A DNA stretch of 24,818 nucleotides, taken from positions 1 to 24,818 of IMG/VR virus record IMGVR_UViG_3300017697_000089; one strand, written 5' to 3'. Source of the DNA: a virus. The notes beneath the pieces are model-generated. The model saw only the letters and a list, made by a program, of their open reading frames with translations. It ran no database searches and was not told the origin of the DNA. The stretch's first letter is position 1. Every line of letters starts with the position of its first letter. The translations under genes were made by a program, and so were the position numbers. Below are positions 7,262 through 15,429 of this stretch, one piece after another.

Positions 7262-9119
7262 GGGATACCTTCATATATTTTTCGATGTTCTCGTCAGTGA
7301 ATGGGATAGCTTGTAGAGGTTCACCCTCTTTTGAGCCAGCCCTATAAACGGTAAGGCCCTTGAGGTATGGGGCATAGTCGAGAGCGGTTTGGGAGAACGA
7401 TTCGGGCGTTGACGTACTGGGGAGGTTGATGGTCTTAGAAATGCAAGAGTCGATGTACTTTTGAATCGTAGCTTGGACTTTAATGTGTTCGTCCGGGGCC
7501 ACATCATAGGCTCCGACAAAGGAGTCCAGAGGCTTACCCTCATCGTAAAACTTTTGGAAGAGCGGATCAACAACTAGTTGCTCCTTCCAGATGTTGTTGG
7601 TGCGCCATCTGCGGTTGTACATTGCTGCAAAGATGGGTTCAATCCCACTAGATGTTCCGTGGAGCATGGAAATAGTTCCACACGGTGGAATGGTAAGCAT
7701 AACCGCATTTCGGATACCATGCTTCTTGATAAGCATTCGGATACGGGCGGGGAGTGTTTTTGCAAATTCTTCATTTAGGTACTTCTTGGAATCAAACTCG
7801 GAAAAAGGAGCCTTGTCTCGCGCCAAGTACACGGACATCTTATATGCTTCGTCTCTGATAGTAGAGAAGAGCCTCTCTAGGAACTCAAGGCATTTTTCAT
7901 TGCCATAGGGAATGTTAAGTTGAATAAGCATGTAGTGAAGACCCGTAACACCGAGACCAATCCTACGAGATTTCTCCGCAACTTCCTTGCACTTATCCGT
8001 TGGGAAAGTGTTAATCGTTAGTACGTTATCCAAAAAACGTACACCTGTACGAACAGTCTTAGCGAGGCGTTTCCAATCTACATCGGAACCATCCTCAAGA
8101 ACCATATTACTAAGGTTAATATTACCCAAGCAACAGTTACCATAGCTGGGTAGGGAGATCTCGCCGCAAGGATTAGTGCTTGCCAGATCCTCAAAATAGG
8201 ACACGTTAGTGTACGAATTAGCTAGATCAATGTTGTAAATGCCGGGGTCACCCGACTCAACAGAGTTCTTCCAAATCATACTCCATAGATCTCGCGCCTT
8301 GATGTCCTTCTTGCCAAGCATCTCAAACGTGTCAGTCCAACCAACCTTATGGAAGTTATTGGCACGCTCCATAGCATCCTCTTCATCAAGGCCAATAACG
8401 CTAACCGAATCGACTCCTGTAACCTTGCCTTCAGAGTTATAGCTCGTCCTAGCTAATTCATAAGAGTGATACTCCTTATTGTTGAACGTAAAGAACCAAT
8501 CCTCATTAAGCTCAACAGCTTCCACGAAACGGTTAGTAATAGCAACCGAAATATTGAAGTTATTAAGCTGACCTTGGTCTAGCTTTACAGACAGAAACTC
8601 AAGTAGATCAGGGTGGGTAACATTAAGGATACCCATAAGAGCAGTTCTGCGATTTTTACCAGCACGGACATGCTCACCAACCTCATTAATCATTTGAAGA
8701 ACAGACACCGCACCCGGAGCCGAATTCTTTACGCTGCCGATGTGGTCGCCACGGGGACGAATCTTAGACACATTGAACCCTACACCTCCACCTGCACAAG
8801 AGATCTTATACATGTCAGAAACAGTCTGACCAATGGAGTCTACAGTATCCTCAGGAATAATCACATAGCAGTTAAGCATGTTGTGATGACCACGGTTACG
8901 ACCCGCACCAAAGATAATGCGACCGCCCGGAATAAAATCACCAGAACCAATAGACTCGTAGAACCGCTTCTCCGCTGCCTCTTTCTCATCATCAGTCTCT
9001 GCGGAAGCCATAGTCTTAGCAATGACCTTAGCCCTATCAGCCCATTTTGTTTCGCCGGGATAGGCGTATCGAGATTCAAAAATTTCCTGCCCTAAAGGCG
9101 TTAAGTTTACGTTTGCCAT
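7200..9119 (-). CDS. nrdJ: Class II (adenosylcobalamin-dependent) ribonucleotide reductase
   Basis: This 639-residue protein converts ribonucleotides to deoxyribonucleotides for phage DNA synthesis. Active-site landmarks are MLNCYV (C84), the loop NPCGEISLP with N316, C318 and E320, SYGNCCLGNINLS (C329/C330) and PPCGTISMLHGTSSGIEP. A redox pair near the C-terminus (C630 and C637 in EACSLAGGDCGS) should regenerate the active site. No N-terminal ATP cone and no neighbouring small subunit gene are present, which with the sequence pattern points to class II and a need for host- or environment-derived B12. Residues about 212-272 look like an extra segment relative to short NrdJ proteins. It starts four bases after the gp46-like gene. 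Confidence 0.93.
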   Translation of the reverse strand: MANVNLTPLGQEIFESRYAYPGETKWADRAKVIAKTMASAETDDEKEAAEKRFYESIGSGDFIPGGRIIFGAGRNRGHHNMLNCYVIIPEDTVDSIGQTVSDMYKISCAGGGVGFNVSKIRPRGDHIGSVKNSAPGAVSVLQMINEVGEHVRAGKNRRTALMGILNVTHPDLLEFLSVKLDQGQLNNFNISVAITNRFVEAVELNEDWFFTFNNKEYHSYELARTSYNSEGKVTGVDSVSVIGLDEEDAMERANNFHKVGWTDTFEMLGKKDIKARDLWSMIWKNSVESGDPGIYNIDLANSYTNVSYFEDLASTNPCGEISLPSYGNCCLGNINLSNMVLEDGSDVDWKRLAKTVRTGVRFLDNVLTINTFPTDKCKEVAEKSRRIGLGVTGLHYMLIQLNIPYGNEKCLEFLERLFSTIRDEAYKMSVYLARDKAPFSEFDSKKYLNEEFAKTLPARIRMLIKKHGIRNAVMLTIPPCGTISMLHGTSSGIEPIFAAMYNRRWRTNNIWKEQLVVDPLFQKFYDEGKPLDSFVGAYDVAPDEHIKVQATIQKYIDSCISKTINLPSTSTPESFSQTALDYAPYLKGLTVYRAGSKEGEPLQAIPFTDENIEKYMKVSHETQIETGEACSLAGGDCGS

Positions 9120-9123
9120 ATGA

Positions 9124-10713
9124 TTATTCCTTGATTGTAGATGTTCCTTTGCGCTTTATAATAGAGAGGCGAGGTGAAGAATCCAACAGAGTCTTCAGAT
9201 ACTTGTTATGTGTAATGATGAAAATAGATTTGTTCTTCTTTATTTCCTGAAGCAACTGGTACAGGCCGAAGATACCTTCTTCGTCAATGTTCTCAGCAAC
9301 CTCATCAAAGAAAAGCAAATCCAGATGCGATTTATCTGTCAGTAGTAGTAGATCCTTCAGGCCCAGCGTAACAGCTAAATTGATCTTACGCTTCTCGCCA
9401 CCCGAAAGAGATATATACTGAACTAGATGACCCTCTGTCTCAATTTTTTCTACTAATTCCTCATCAAATTCTATGTAATACTTAGAGTTTGTTAAGTATG
9501 ATAGGTAGAAGTTACACCGGGAATTAAAATAACTTAACACGTTCCTAACAATATACTTGATGATACCTTGCTCAGAGAAGGCTTTCTCCCAGAAACGCAT
9601 GATTTCGTACCAAGTCTTATTCTCTTCCTTTACCGTGTTGCACTCATCGTTAGACTTTAGAAGATCAGTAATCATATCCACATAAGTATCTTCGTCGCGG
9701 CACAAATCTTTATACCCCTGAAGCTTAGAGAACTGTGAAGAGGAGATAGGTGGATCTTCTACCCTGTCTTCTAGGTTAGTTAGTTTCTTCTTCCAGTCCT
9801 TGATGGCTAGTTTAGTATTCCGCAACTCCCCCTTCTTCTCATCTACATTAACCTCTGATTCTTGCTCTGCTCCACAAGTTGGGCACAGATTAGGTTCTAA
9901 GGGATTCTTGATAGTGTAATCCAATCCCTTAGCATAATCATCAAGCGTTGCAATCTCTCTCTTGTATGCGGATATATCAAAGCCTAAGCTACGTTGATCA
10001 TGCTCTGCTTTTAAAACATCATCGAGCGTAAGATTCAAAACTGCTTCGTCATAGTCAGAGTAGTCCTTCTTGCCCTCCTCAATATCTTGAAGCTTTCCCT
10101 CCAAACCCTTAACCCTTTTAAGGTTCTCAGTGATGACTGCATCTCGCTCCTTAACTGACTGGTAAAAGGTAGACTTGTGAGCCTTAATCCTATCCCGCAT
10201 ATTAAACAGGTCATCTAGGTTTAAGAAGTTTCTTATAATCGTGCGCTTATCATCCGGTGTACACTCCAAGAAGCTAGTGTCGTTCGCCTGCCCGAAGAAC
10301 ATGGAGGCGAGCAAAACTTTATGGTTTATATTGAAGTACTCATCAATTGCTTTTTGCGTTGAAGAGACAGACTCTTTGGTCATATCCACACCATCAACAG
10401 TAAAAGATAGCTTAGTAGGCTTCTTCTGCCTAGTGATTACAGCGGTAACTTTCTCATGTGTTAGAGTTACTTCTACTACACACTTCTTCTTCTCTTGGTT
10501 GTTAACCAAGCTATCCTCAGTGCTCTTCCGAATAGTCTTCCCCGTTAGGCCAAAGTAGATAGCCTCAACCAAAGCACTTTTCCCAGAACCATTAGACCCT
10601 CCAGTATCTTCGTTCTTACCTTTAATGACCGTAAGACCACTATAGTTTTTTACATCAACCTCAGCATGTTTGAACGAATAGAAATTTTGAATATTTATTT
10701 TCTCAATTTTCAT
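9124..10713 (-). CDS. gp46/SbcC-like recombination exonuclease ATPase subunit
   Basis: A 529-residue SMC/Rad50-type ATPase. Walker A is GSNGSGKS (39-46), the zinc hook is C277-P-T-C280 at the middle of a coiled coil (about 170-380), the ABC signature is LSGGEKRK (436-443), Walker B is LDLLFFDE (464-471) and the H-loop is ITHN (500-503). With the metallophosphoesterase encoded just upstream it should form the complex that resects DNA ends for recombination-dependent replication, as T4 gp46/gp47 do. The gene overlaps the end of its partner by 11 bases, typical of obligate partners. Shorter than bacterial SbcC and close to phage gp46 size. Confidence 0.94.
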   Translation of the reverse strand: MKIEKINIQNFYSFKHAEVDVKNYSGLTVIKGKNEDTGGSNGSGKSALVEAIYFGLTGKTIRKSTEDSLVNNQEKKKCVVEVTLTHEKVTAVITRQKKPTKLSFTVDGVDMTKESVSSTQKAIDEYFNINHKVLLASMFFGQANDTSFLECTPDDKRTIIRNFLNLDDLFNMRDRIKAHKSTFYQSVKERDAVITENLKRVKGLEGKLQDIEEGKKDYSDYDEAVLNLTLDDVLKAEHDQRSLGFDISAYKREIATLDDYAKGLDYTIKNPLEPNLCPTCGAEQESEVNVDEKKGELRNTKLAIKDWKKKLTNLEDRVEDPPISSSQFSKLQGYKDLCRDEDTYVDMITDLLKSNDECNTVKEENKTWYEIMRFWEKAFSEQGIIKYIVRNVLSYFNSRCNFYLSYLTNSKYYIEFDEELVEKIETEGHLVQYISLSGGEKRKINLAVTLGLKDLLLLTDKSHLDLLFFDEVAENIDEEGIFGLYQLLQEIKKNKSIFIITHNKYLKTLLDSSPRLSIIKRKGTSTIKE

Positions 10714-11698
10714 CTTGTAGAAGCCTATAGCCCTCCATAATCTTTTCTACGGGAATTGTAGTAATTGCTTCTTTAACATAGTCCTGAATTACTACATCAT
10801 TAATGGAAAACAAATCTCTTCCCGGTTTATAAGTTGACACCTCATCCTCATTAAATACGGGAGCATATTTAACATCTACATGTGAAACCTTAATATCCTG
10901 TAGGGGGATATCATCATCCTCCTTCTCCCTAACTACTCTCAAAAAGGTAAAATATTCTGGGTCGTTGATAATGTCTAAGTTGTTCTCCAAATTACTTGCA
11001 CTATACACCAAGTGTCTAGGGCCATGCTTAATCCTCTTGAACTGGATGCCGTCCTCGTCAATCAATCCATAGAAGTTTTCTTTAAAAGCTTCGCCATAGT
11101 TTGTGGTGTAAGGGGTACCGAGTGTGATGACTCGGCTAGGATTTCCTTCCGTTCCTCCTCGTCTCTCACGAAAACCATGAATATGGCCCAGCAAAGTGTC
11201 ACACCCAAAGTGATGCAGGCCAAGAGCAAAGTCAGCGTCACCAACGGAATTAAGACAACCATCATAACCAAAGTGACCAAAAGCCGTATAGTCGCTAGGG
11301 ATGTCTTCCAAAAATTCAATAATAGTTTCTTCATCTTCGTAGTGAGGGATGTAGGCCCTCTTCTTTTTGTGGTCACATCTAGCCAAAGTAACAATGTCTA
11401 CACCCGTGTAATCAAATACACTGAGTGCAGTGACTCCATCATCAGCCTTAGTCTCGCTGTCATGGTTTCCACGCAGGACAGTTACCGTTGCTCCCTTTGC
11501 TGTAATGAAGTCTAGAATTCTCTTAAACGCAATGAGAGATGAAGGGGAAGGCTTTCTATGCATAAAGACATCCCCCATGATGATAACATCATCAGGCTTC
11601 TCCTCCCTTACGATACGTTTTACACATTCTTGTTGAGCACCAAGCAGACCTAGTACTCTAGAATTTAAGTGTAGGTCAGTTACGACGAGTGTTCGCAT
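10703..11698 (-). CDS. gp47/SbcD-like nuclease subunit
   Basis: A 331-residue calcineurin-type metallophosphoesterase with all five motifs: TDLHL (D8, H10), MGDVF (D43), RGNHD (N78-H79-D80), FGHFG (H142) and LGHIHG (H172, H174). It would supply the Mn-dependent nuclease activity of the gp46/gp47 end-processing complex. I place the start at the ATG at 11698, which has GGAG seven bases upstream; a longer frame would need a TTG at 11710. It overlaps the end of thyX by 19 bases and runs into the gp46-like gene. Confidence 0.94.
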   Translation of the reverse strand: MRTLVVTDLHLNSRVLGLLGAQQECVKRIVREEKPDDVIIMGDVFMHRKPSPSSLIAFKRILDFITAKGATVTVLRGNHDSETKADDGVTALSVFDYTGVDIVTLARCDHKKKRAYIPHYEDEETIIEFLEDIPSDYTAFGHFGYDGCLNSVGDADFALGLHHFGCDTLLGHIHGFRERRGGTEGNPSRVITLGTPYTTNYGEAFKENFYGLIDEDGIQFKRIKHGPRHLVYSASNLENNLDIINDPEYFTFLRVVREKEDDDIPLQDIKVSHVDVKYAPVFNEDEVSTYKPGRDLFSINDVVIQDYVKEAITTIPVEKIMEGYRLLQDEN

Positions 11699-12369
11699 AG
11701 AGCACTCCAACTTTCGGGAAATAGTTCGTGCATGATGCCGCCAACTGCATGGGCAAATTGCTGCGTCTCTAGTTGGGTATGTTTCTCAGTGCGAAGCTTC
11801 CACAAGTGATACCATCCTAGGAGTGTACCTGTAACTACTGTAGTAGTATACATAGCCTGAGGAAGAACCATTCTAGCTTGCTCGGGACATACACCCTCCT
11901 CTAGCATTTTAGTATACACGTAATCTGCTAATCCAAATAGTTCATCCATCTCATCCCAAAGCTCTGACCCCATCGCTTCGTCAATAGGAGTAAGGCTACT
12001 ACCTTGTTTTACGTTGTCAGCAGCCTTTCTAATCTGATCAATGTCAGGGTGATGATGCGTGGGAGTTCCTGTTACATACCTACGGCTAACTTCGCTCCAA
12101 GAGAATCCTACCTGATGCTTGCCTAGCTGACGAAGCACAAAGATAGGGCAATGGATGCGTAGAGTAACCACAGGGTGCCGAAATGGAAGAAGATGCTTTT
12201 CCCTTGCCAAGTAGTTAATAAGTTTTGTATCTTTCTCATAATCAAAGTCTATATGCTCTTTGTCAAAGGAACACCTCGCAGCATTTACAACGAGAAGGTC
12301 TCCTTCCCTAGTGTGGTTTAGAAGTTCTACAGAACCATAGTCCAAAACATTAATCTTACTTGCACTCAT
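11680..12369 (-). CDS. thyX: Flavin-dependent thymidylate synthase
   Basis: A 229-residue protein that makes dTMP from dUMP using FAD and methylene-folate. The diagnostic ThyX region is present as RQLGKHQVGFSWSEVSRRY (80-98). The canonical RHRxxSxNExSxRY is altered at the start: K84-H85-Q86 replaces RHR, and Trp91-Ser92 stands where the canonical asparagine is found, whereas S90, E93, S95 and R97-Y98 are kept. I recall a KHQ variant in other marine phage ThyX proteins, so it is probably active. AAGGA lies six bases before the ATG at 12369. Overlaps the nuclease gene by 14 bases and gp47 by 19. Confidence 0.93.
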   Translation of the reverse strand: MSASKINVLDYGSVELLNHTREGDLLVVNAARCSFDKEHIDFDYEKDTKLINYLAREKHLLPFRHPVVTLRIHCPIFVLRQLGKHQVGFSWSEVSRRYVTGTPTHHHPDIDQIRKAADNVKQGSSLTPIDEAMGSELWDEMDELFGLADYVYTKMLEEGVCPEQARMVLPQAMYTTTVVTGTLLGWYHLWKLRTEKHTQLETQQFAHAVGGIMHELFPESWSALCEHSS

Positions 12370-12832
12370 GTAAATCCTTAATAGCTACGTTATAACAATT
12401 AGCCTTGACCCTGAAACCGTTAGCAGGATCAATCTTTCCTTTCTTCATGAATCGGGCGTTGTCGAAATACTCTTCCTTCTTCATCTCTCCCAAGATCCAA
12501 CCTTTAGACAGATCAGATAATACTCGGACAAATATATACTTGTCACAGTTCTGCTTTGTGTTGAAAGCGGCCACTGAACAATCATAGTCTGGTTTTGGCG
12601 TTACTGTAGTACGTTTTGTTTTTACATCTACAGTCTTACCCTCTGGGGTACGGAGGTCATAGTCGTAGGTGCTGTCAGTGGAGTAGCCTAGCTCCTCTCG
12701 GACTAAGATTTCCCCCAAACAGCCTGCTAGATTACCAGCACCCTTCTCAATAGAGTTTTTTAACTTACCAATTTCCATAGCACACTTCCTCGCTTCGAGG
12801 AGCATGTCATCCGTAATAGTTACTTCGATCAT
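12356..12832 (-). CDS. PD-(D/E)XK-type nuclease-like protein
   Basis: A 158-residue protein with the likely catalytic set of a PD-(D/E)XK nuclease: E41 in AGCLGEILVREELG, D59 in TYDYDLRTPEGK, and D69-V-K71 in TVDVKTKRT. The strand YIFVRVLSD and the end of the domain (GFRVKANCYNVAI) fit the fold. Similar small proteins sit near phage replication genes; target and reaction are unknown (repair, recombination or host DNA breakdown are all possible). AAGGA lies eight bases before the ATG at 12832. Start and stop both overlap neighbours. Confidence 0.72.
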   Translation of the reverse strand: MIEVTITDDMLLEARKCAMEIGKLKNSIEKGAGNLAGCLGEILVREELGYSTDSTYDYDLRTPEGKTVDVKTKRTTVTPKPDYDCSVAAFNTKQNCDKYIFVRVLSDLSKGWILGEMKKEEYFDNARFMKKGKIDPANGFRVKANCYNVAIKDLHECK

Positions 12833-13940
12833 TTAGATAGTCCTTAATTTCTTCTAGGTTTTGTGGGCTTCCATTAACATATTCGACATCAACTCCGTCA
12901 CCGAAAGAGAAGCCTACTTCAGCGTCGATCTTCAAGGGTACGTCAAAGTGAATATTAAAGTTCTCTTTGATGAAAGGATAATCAACAAGCTGGGTGTGAA
13001 CTACTTCCAAACATTCTTTGATGTGGTCCTTGTGGCAGATCAACTCAATACTATCGTGTACCGTAGCGCACACTCTCGCGTCGATCCCCCTTTCATTTAG
13101 AACCTTCTCTGTGCCGAGCAGACCACAAAGTAGAATGTCGGAGGCAGTTGATTGGATAGTAAAGTTTAGCCCTTGCCTAGCCGCACGGTTAACCACCGAA
13201 AAATCTTTTGAACCAATATCAGGTAGATTGCGGCGACGGCCAAAGATAGTGTAAGCATATTTGTTTTCCTTGATGAACTTCTCAACGAAGTCCATGTATT
13301 CGAAGATGGCGGGGTACACATTTTGATAGTTTGCAATAATCTTCTTGGCTTTACCTACGGTAATACCCGTGGTCTCTGCCAAGTTAAAGGCACCGCCACC
13401 GTAGGCGATTAAGAAGGAGATAGCCTTTGCAATCTGGCGTTCATCTTTTGAGATCTCCTGCTTGTTGAACAATAGGCGAGCGGTGTAGGTGTGCAAGTCA
13501 GCACCTTCAGAGAAGGCTTTTTGCATGTTCCCATCCTTCGCAATGTGTGCTAGGACTCTTAGCTCCATGGCTGCGTAGTCAACCGTGATGAAGCAATAGT
13601 CTTCTGGGCAGTTGAAGAGGCTGCGGATATTATTATCCGTATCTCTTGGTAGGGTGTGGAAAGATACACCCATAGCTTTCTGCGCGTTATATGCAGCACA
13701 AGAAAGGCGACCAGTAGCAGTGCCATCAAACCGATAATCTACATAGACTCGATTAATGTCATTGTATTCAATTGCCTTCTTAGTCCCTTCGATATAGGTC
13801 TTGGTTAGCTTCTGCGACTTGCGAAGACCTAGGAGACCCTTAATGAACCTTTGCGAATTTATTAGATCCTCGGTTGATTTTCCTTGCAGGACAGACTGGC
13901 TGATCCTCTTACCTTCATCTCTGTGATCCCACTTACCCAC
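12807..13940 (-). CDS. Family A DNA polymerase, palm and fingers (third part of a split gene)
   Basis: This 377-residue frame holds the catalytic polymerase half: FDGTATGRLS (71-80), motif A VDYAAMELRVLAHIA (D121), motif B RQIAKAISFLIAYGGG (R168, K172, F176, Y180), RRRNLPDI, and motif C TVHDSIEL (H295-D296). F176 aligns with E. coli Pol I Phe762. The thumb and exonuclease parts that should precede it are in the two upstream frames, so this is one piece of a three-part enzyme. The start is a GTG at 13940, overlapping the preceding stop by eight bases, with GAGGAG about ten bases upstream. All catalytic residues of the polymerase site are intact. Confidence 0.92.
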   Translation of the reverse strand: MGKWDHRDEGKRISQSVLQGKSTEDLINSQRFIKGLLGLRKSQKLTKTYIEGTKKAIEYNDINRVYVDYRFDGTATGRLSCAAYNAQKAMGVSFHTLPRDTDNNIRSLFNCPEDYCFITVDYAAMELRVLAHIAKDGNMQKAFSEGADLHTYTARLLFNKQEISKDERQIAKAISFLIAYGGGAFNLAETTGITVGKAKKIIANYQNVYPAIFEYMDFVEKFIKENKYAYTIFGRRRNLPDIGSKDFSVVNRAARQGLNFTIQSTASDILLCGLLGTEKVLNERGIDARVCATVHDSIELICHKDHIKECLEVVHTQLVDYPFIKENFNIHFDVPLKIDAEVGFSFGDGVDVEYVNGSPQNLEEIKDYLNDRSNYYG

Positions 13941-14412
13941 GCTTATTTAGCTCCTCTTCGATGTGTTCCAGTAGTAGTTTAAGCGTAGGAGCAGACACGG
14001 AAGGTGTGCCCTTGGCTGTTCGGTCAGGAGGGTACATCTCGAACGCACCTTCACGGGTATATAATATCTCGATCAGGTCGTTATTTGAAGAGATGTTGTC
14101 AGAAGTCTGAACCTGCTTGAATGAGTAGAGATTATCCTCCTCTTCAATATTAGCCACGCGGAGGTGGCGACCGACAGAATCTAGTTTCTCCTCACACACC
14201 TGCATCCCTTCATACTCCATATTAGAGAAGGTCTCAAGAGACGGCATGATGAGGGTATTAATAATCTTAGACATACCTAGATCTTCAAGCTTCTCTTGTA
14301 TTAGATTGTAAAGCTTTAGAGTGAAGTATGTGTCCGCTGCGTTACCTTCACAGCAGTCGGACAGATCCATGTTTGCCCAGTCAAAGGTCTTAGGGTTCTT
14401 AATTGTAAGCAT
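13933..14412 (-). CDS. Family A DNA polymerase, Exo III motif and thumb (second part)
   Basis: A 159-residue frame that contains the end of the 3'-5' exonuclease domain (CCEGNAADTYFTLKLYNLI, with the Exo III aspartate at D27) followed by the polymerase thumb start (LIMPSLETFSNMEYEGMQVCEEKL and PDRTAKGTPSVSAPTLKLLLEHI, matching the TxxGxPS...L..L pattern of Pol I). Nothing appears to be missing at either junction. The ATG at 14412 overlaps the preceding TAA as TAATG, and GGAG sits eight bases upstream. The tyrosine usual four residues before the Exo III aspartate is Gly23 here. The frame differs from both flanking pieces, which share a frame. Confidence 0.9.
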   Translation of the reverse strand: MLTIKNPKTFDWANMDLSDCCEGNAADTYFTLKLYNLIQEKLEDLGMSKIINTLIMPSLETFSNMEYEGMQVCEEKLDSVGRHLRVANIEEEDNLYSFKQVQTSDNISSNNDLIEILYTREGAFEMYPPDRTAKGTPSVSAPTLKLLLEHIEEELNKRG

Positions 14413-15425
14413 TACAGGTTCTCCAGTTCGTCTGCGAAGTATAGTTTTACTAGATCCATAAGGCTCTTAGGTGCATTCTCATTGATGAGGTGGTGTGCGA
14501 TCTTAGTGTCCCAAACATTCGTAACCTTGACACGGTGATTAATGAGGAACTTAAGATCAAACTTTGCGTTATGGAAAATCTTAATGTTGTTAGGGTTCGA
14601 GAGGATCTTTCGCACCGCATCCCAAGCCACATGTTTCTCTAGGAACGGTGAGTCTTTGTGATCAAGAGGAACAACCCAATTCTGATCTCCACAAGAAAAC
14701 GCAATGGACATTACGCGATCTCTCCTAAAGTTCAGACCTGTGGTTTCAATATCAGATGCTACAGGCTCCTTAGTGGAGCCTAGCTTCTCAACTAGCGATA
14801 CAAGTTCTTCTTCCTCGGAGATAACCTCATAGGAGAAGTTCCCTTGGTTCTCTTTGCCAAGTACATATTTTTCATATGCATTTTTGATGTCTGTTTCGAA
14901 GAGGTATCTGTGTCGAGGCTCTTTAAGTACAGCAAAAGGATGGTAAATAGGAACAACGATGCAAGAGTGCCCAGAATTAGTAGAGTATTCATATGATGAT
15001 CCACGCTTATTCATAATGCCGCTTTTCTTAATTAACATTTTCATAGCTAAGTTGCCACAAGCAAGAACAAGGCGCGGCTTCACCTTGTCAATTGTAGCCT
15101 CTAAGTGCTGTCTACATAACACCATATTACTAGGTGTCATATCTGCCTCCTTCACAGAAGGACATTTTACTGAAGAGGAGAACGTAAGATTGTCGCCGGG
15201 GTAAATCGACTTCAATAACTCGCGCTCCTTTTTGGAGAATACTTCTAGTACCCCAAACTTACTGCGGAAGGAATCTCCCAAAACCAGAACGTCTGATTGG
15301 GAAAGTTCCTCGTAATCCATGTGGGCATACTCAGGCTTACTCTGTTGTAGTATTGTGCATCCATCACACAGTTCGTTACTGCAACTGGACTTAAGTCCTG
15401 AGTATAAGTTTTGTAGGTCGCTCAT
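14412..15425 (-). CDS. Uracil-DNA-glycosylase-like domain fused to the polymerase exonuclease start (first part)
   Basis: A 337-residue frame with two domains. Residues 1-195 resemble family 4 uracil-DNA glycosylases: C20-x2-C23, C88 and C104 have the spacing of the four iron-sulphur ligands, LVLGDS (47-52) replaces the usual GExPG loop, ACGNLAMKMLI and YHPFAVL (161-167) follow in order. Residues 200-337 are the family A proofreading domain up to SLMDLVKLYFADEL, with Exo I D225-I-E227 and Exo II D290 (HNAKFDLKFL). The Exo III residue is in the next gene. The ATG at 15425 has no binding site; a TATAAT ends six bases upstream, so the message may be leaderless. First gene of the replication operon. 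Confidence 0.88.
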   Translation of the reverse strand: MSDLQNLYSGLKSSCSNELCDGCTILQQSKPEYAHMDYEELSQSDVLVLGDSFRSKFGVLEVFSKKERELLKSIYPGDNLTFSSSVKCPSVKEADMTPSNMVLCRQHLEATIDKVKPRLVLACGNLAMKMLIKKSGIMNKRGSSYEYSTNSGHSCIVVPIYHPFAVLKEPRHRYLFETDIKNAYEKYVLGKENQGNFSYEVISEEEELVSLVEKLGSTKEPVASDIETTGLNFRRDRVMSIAFSCGDQNWVVPLDHKDSPFLEKHVAWDAVRKILSNPNNIKIFHNAKFDLKFLINHRVKVTNVWDTKIAHHLINENAPKSLMDLVKLYFADELENL

Positions 15426-15429
15426 CCGT

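Noticed and set aside
7300-8500. Intein or intron in the reductase or polymerase genes
   Set aside because: No intein splice motifs, homing endonuclease or extra sequence is visible; the polymerase pieces abut directly.
8613-9095. 160-codon plus-strand frame opposite nrdJ
   Set aside because: Antisense shadow of a strongly conserved enzyme, no start signal.
9157-9165. TATAATAGA on the plus strand near the end of the gp46-like gene
   Set aside because: It matches the promoter-like element, but lies inside coding sequence (SIIKRK codons) and points antisense with no gene to drive; probably chance.
11012-11515. 167-codon plus-strand frame opposite the gp47-like gene
   Set aside because: The minus strand encodes an intact metallophosphoesterase; the plus frame has low-complexity, unlikely composition.
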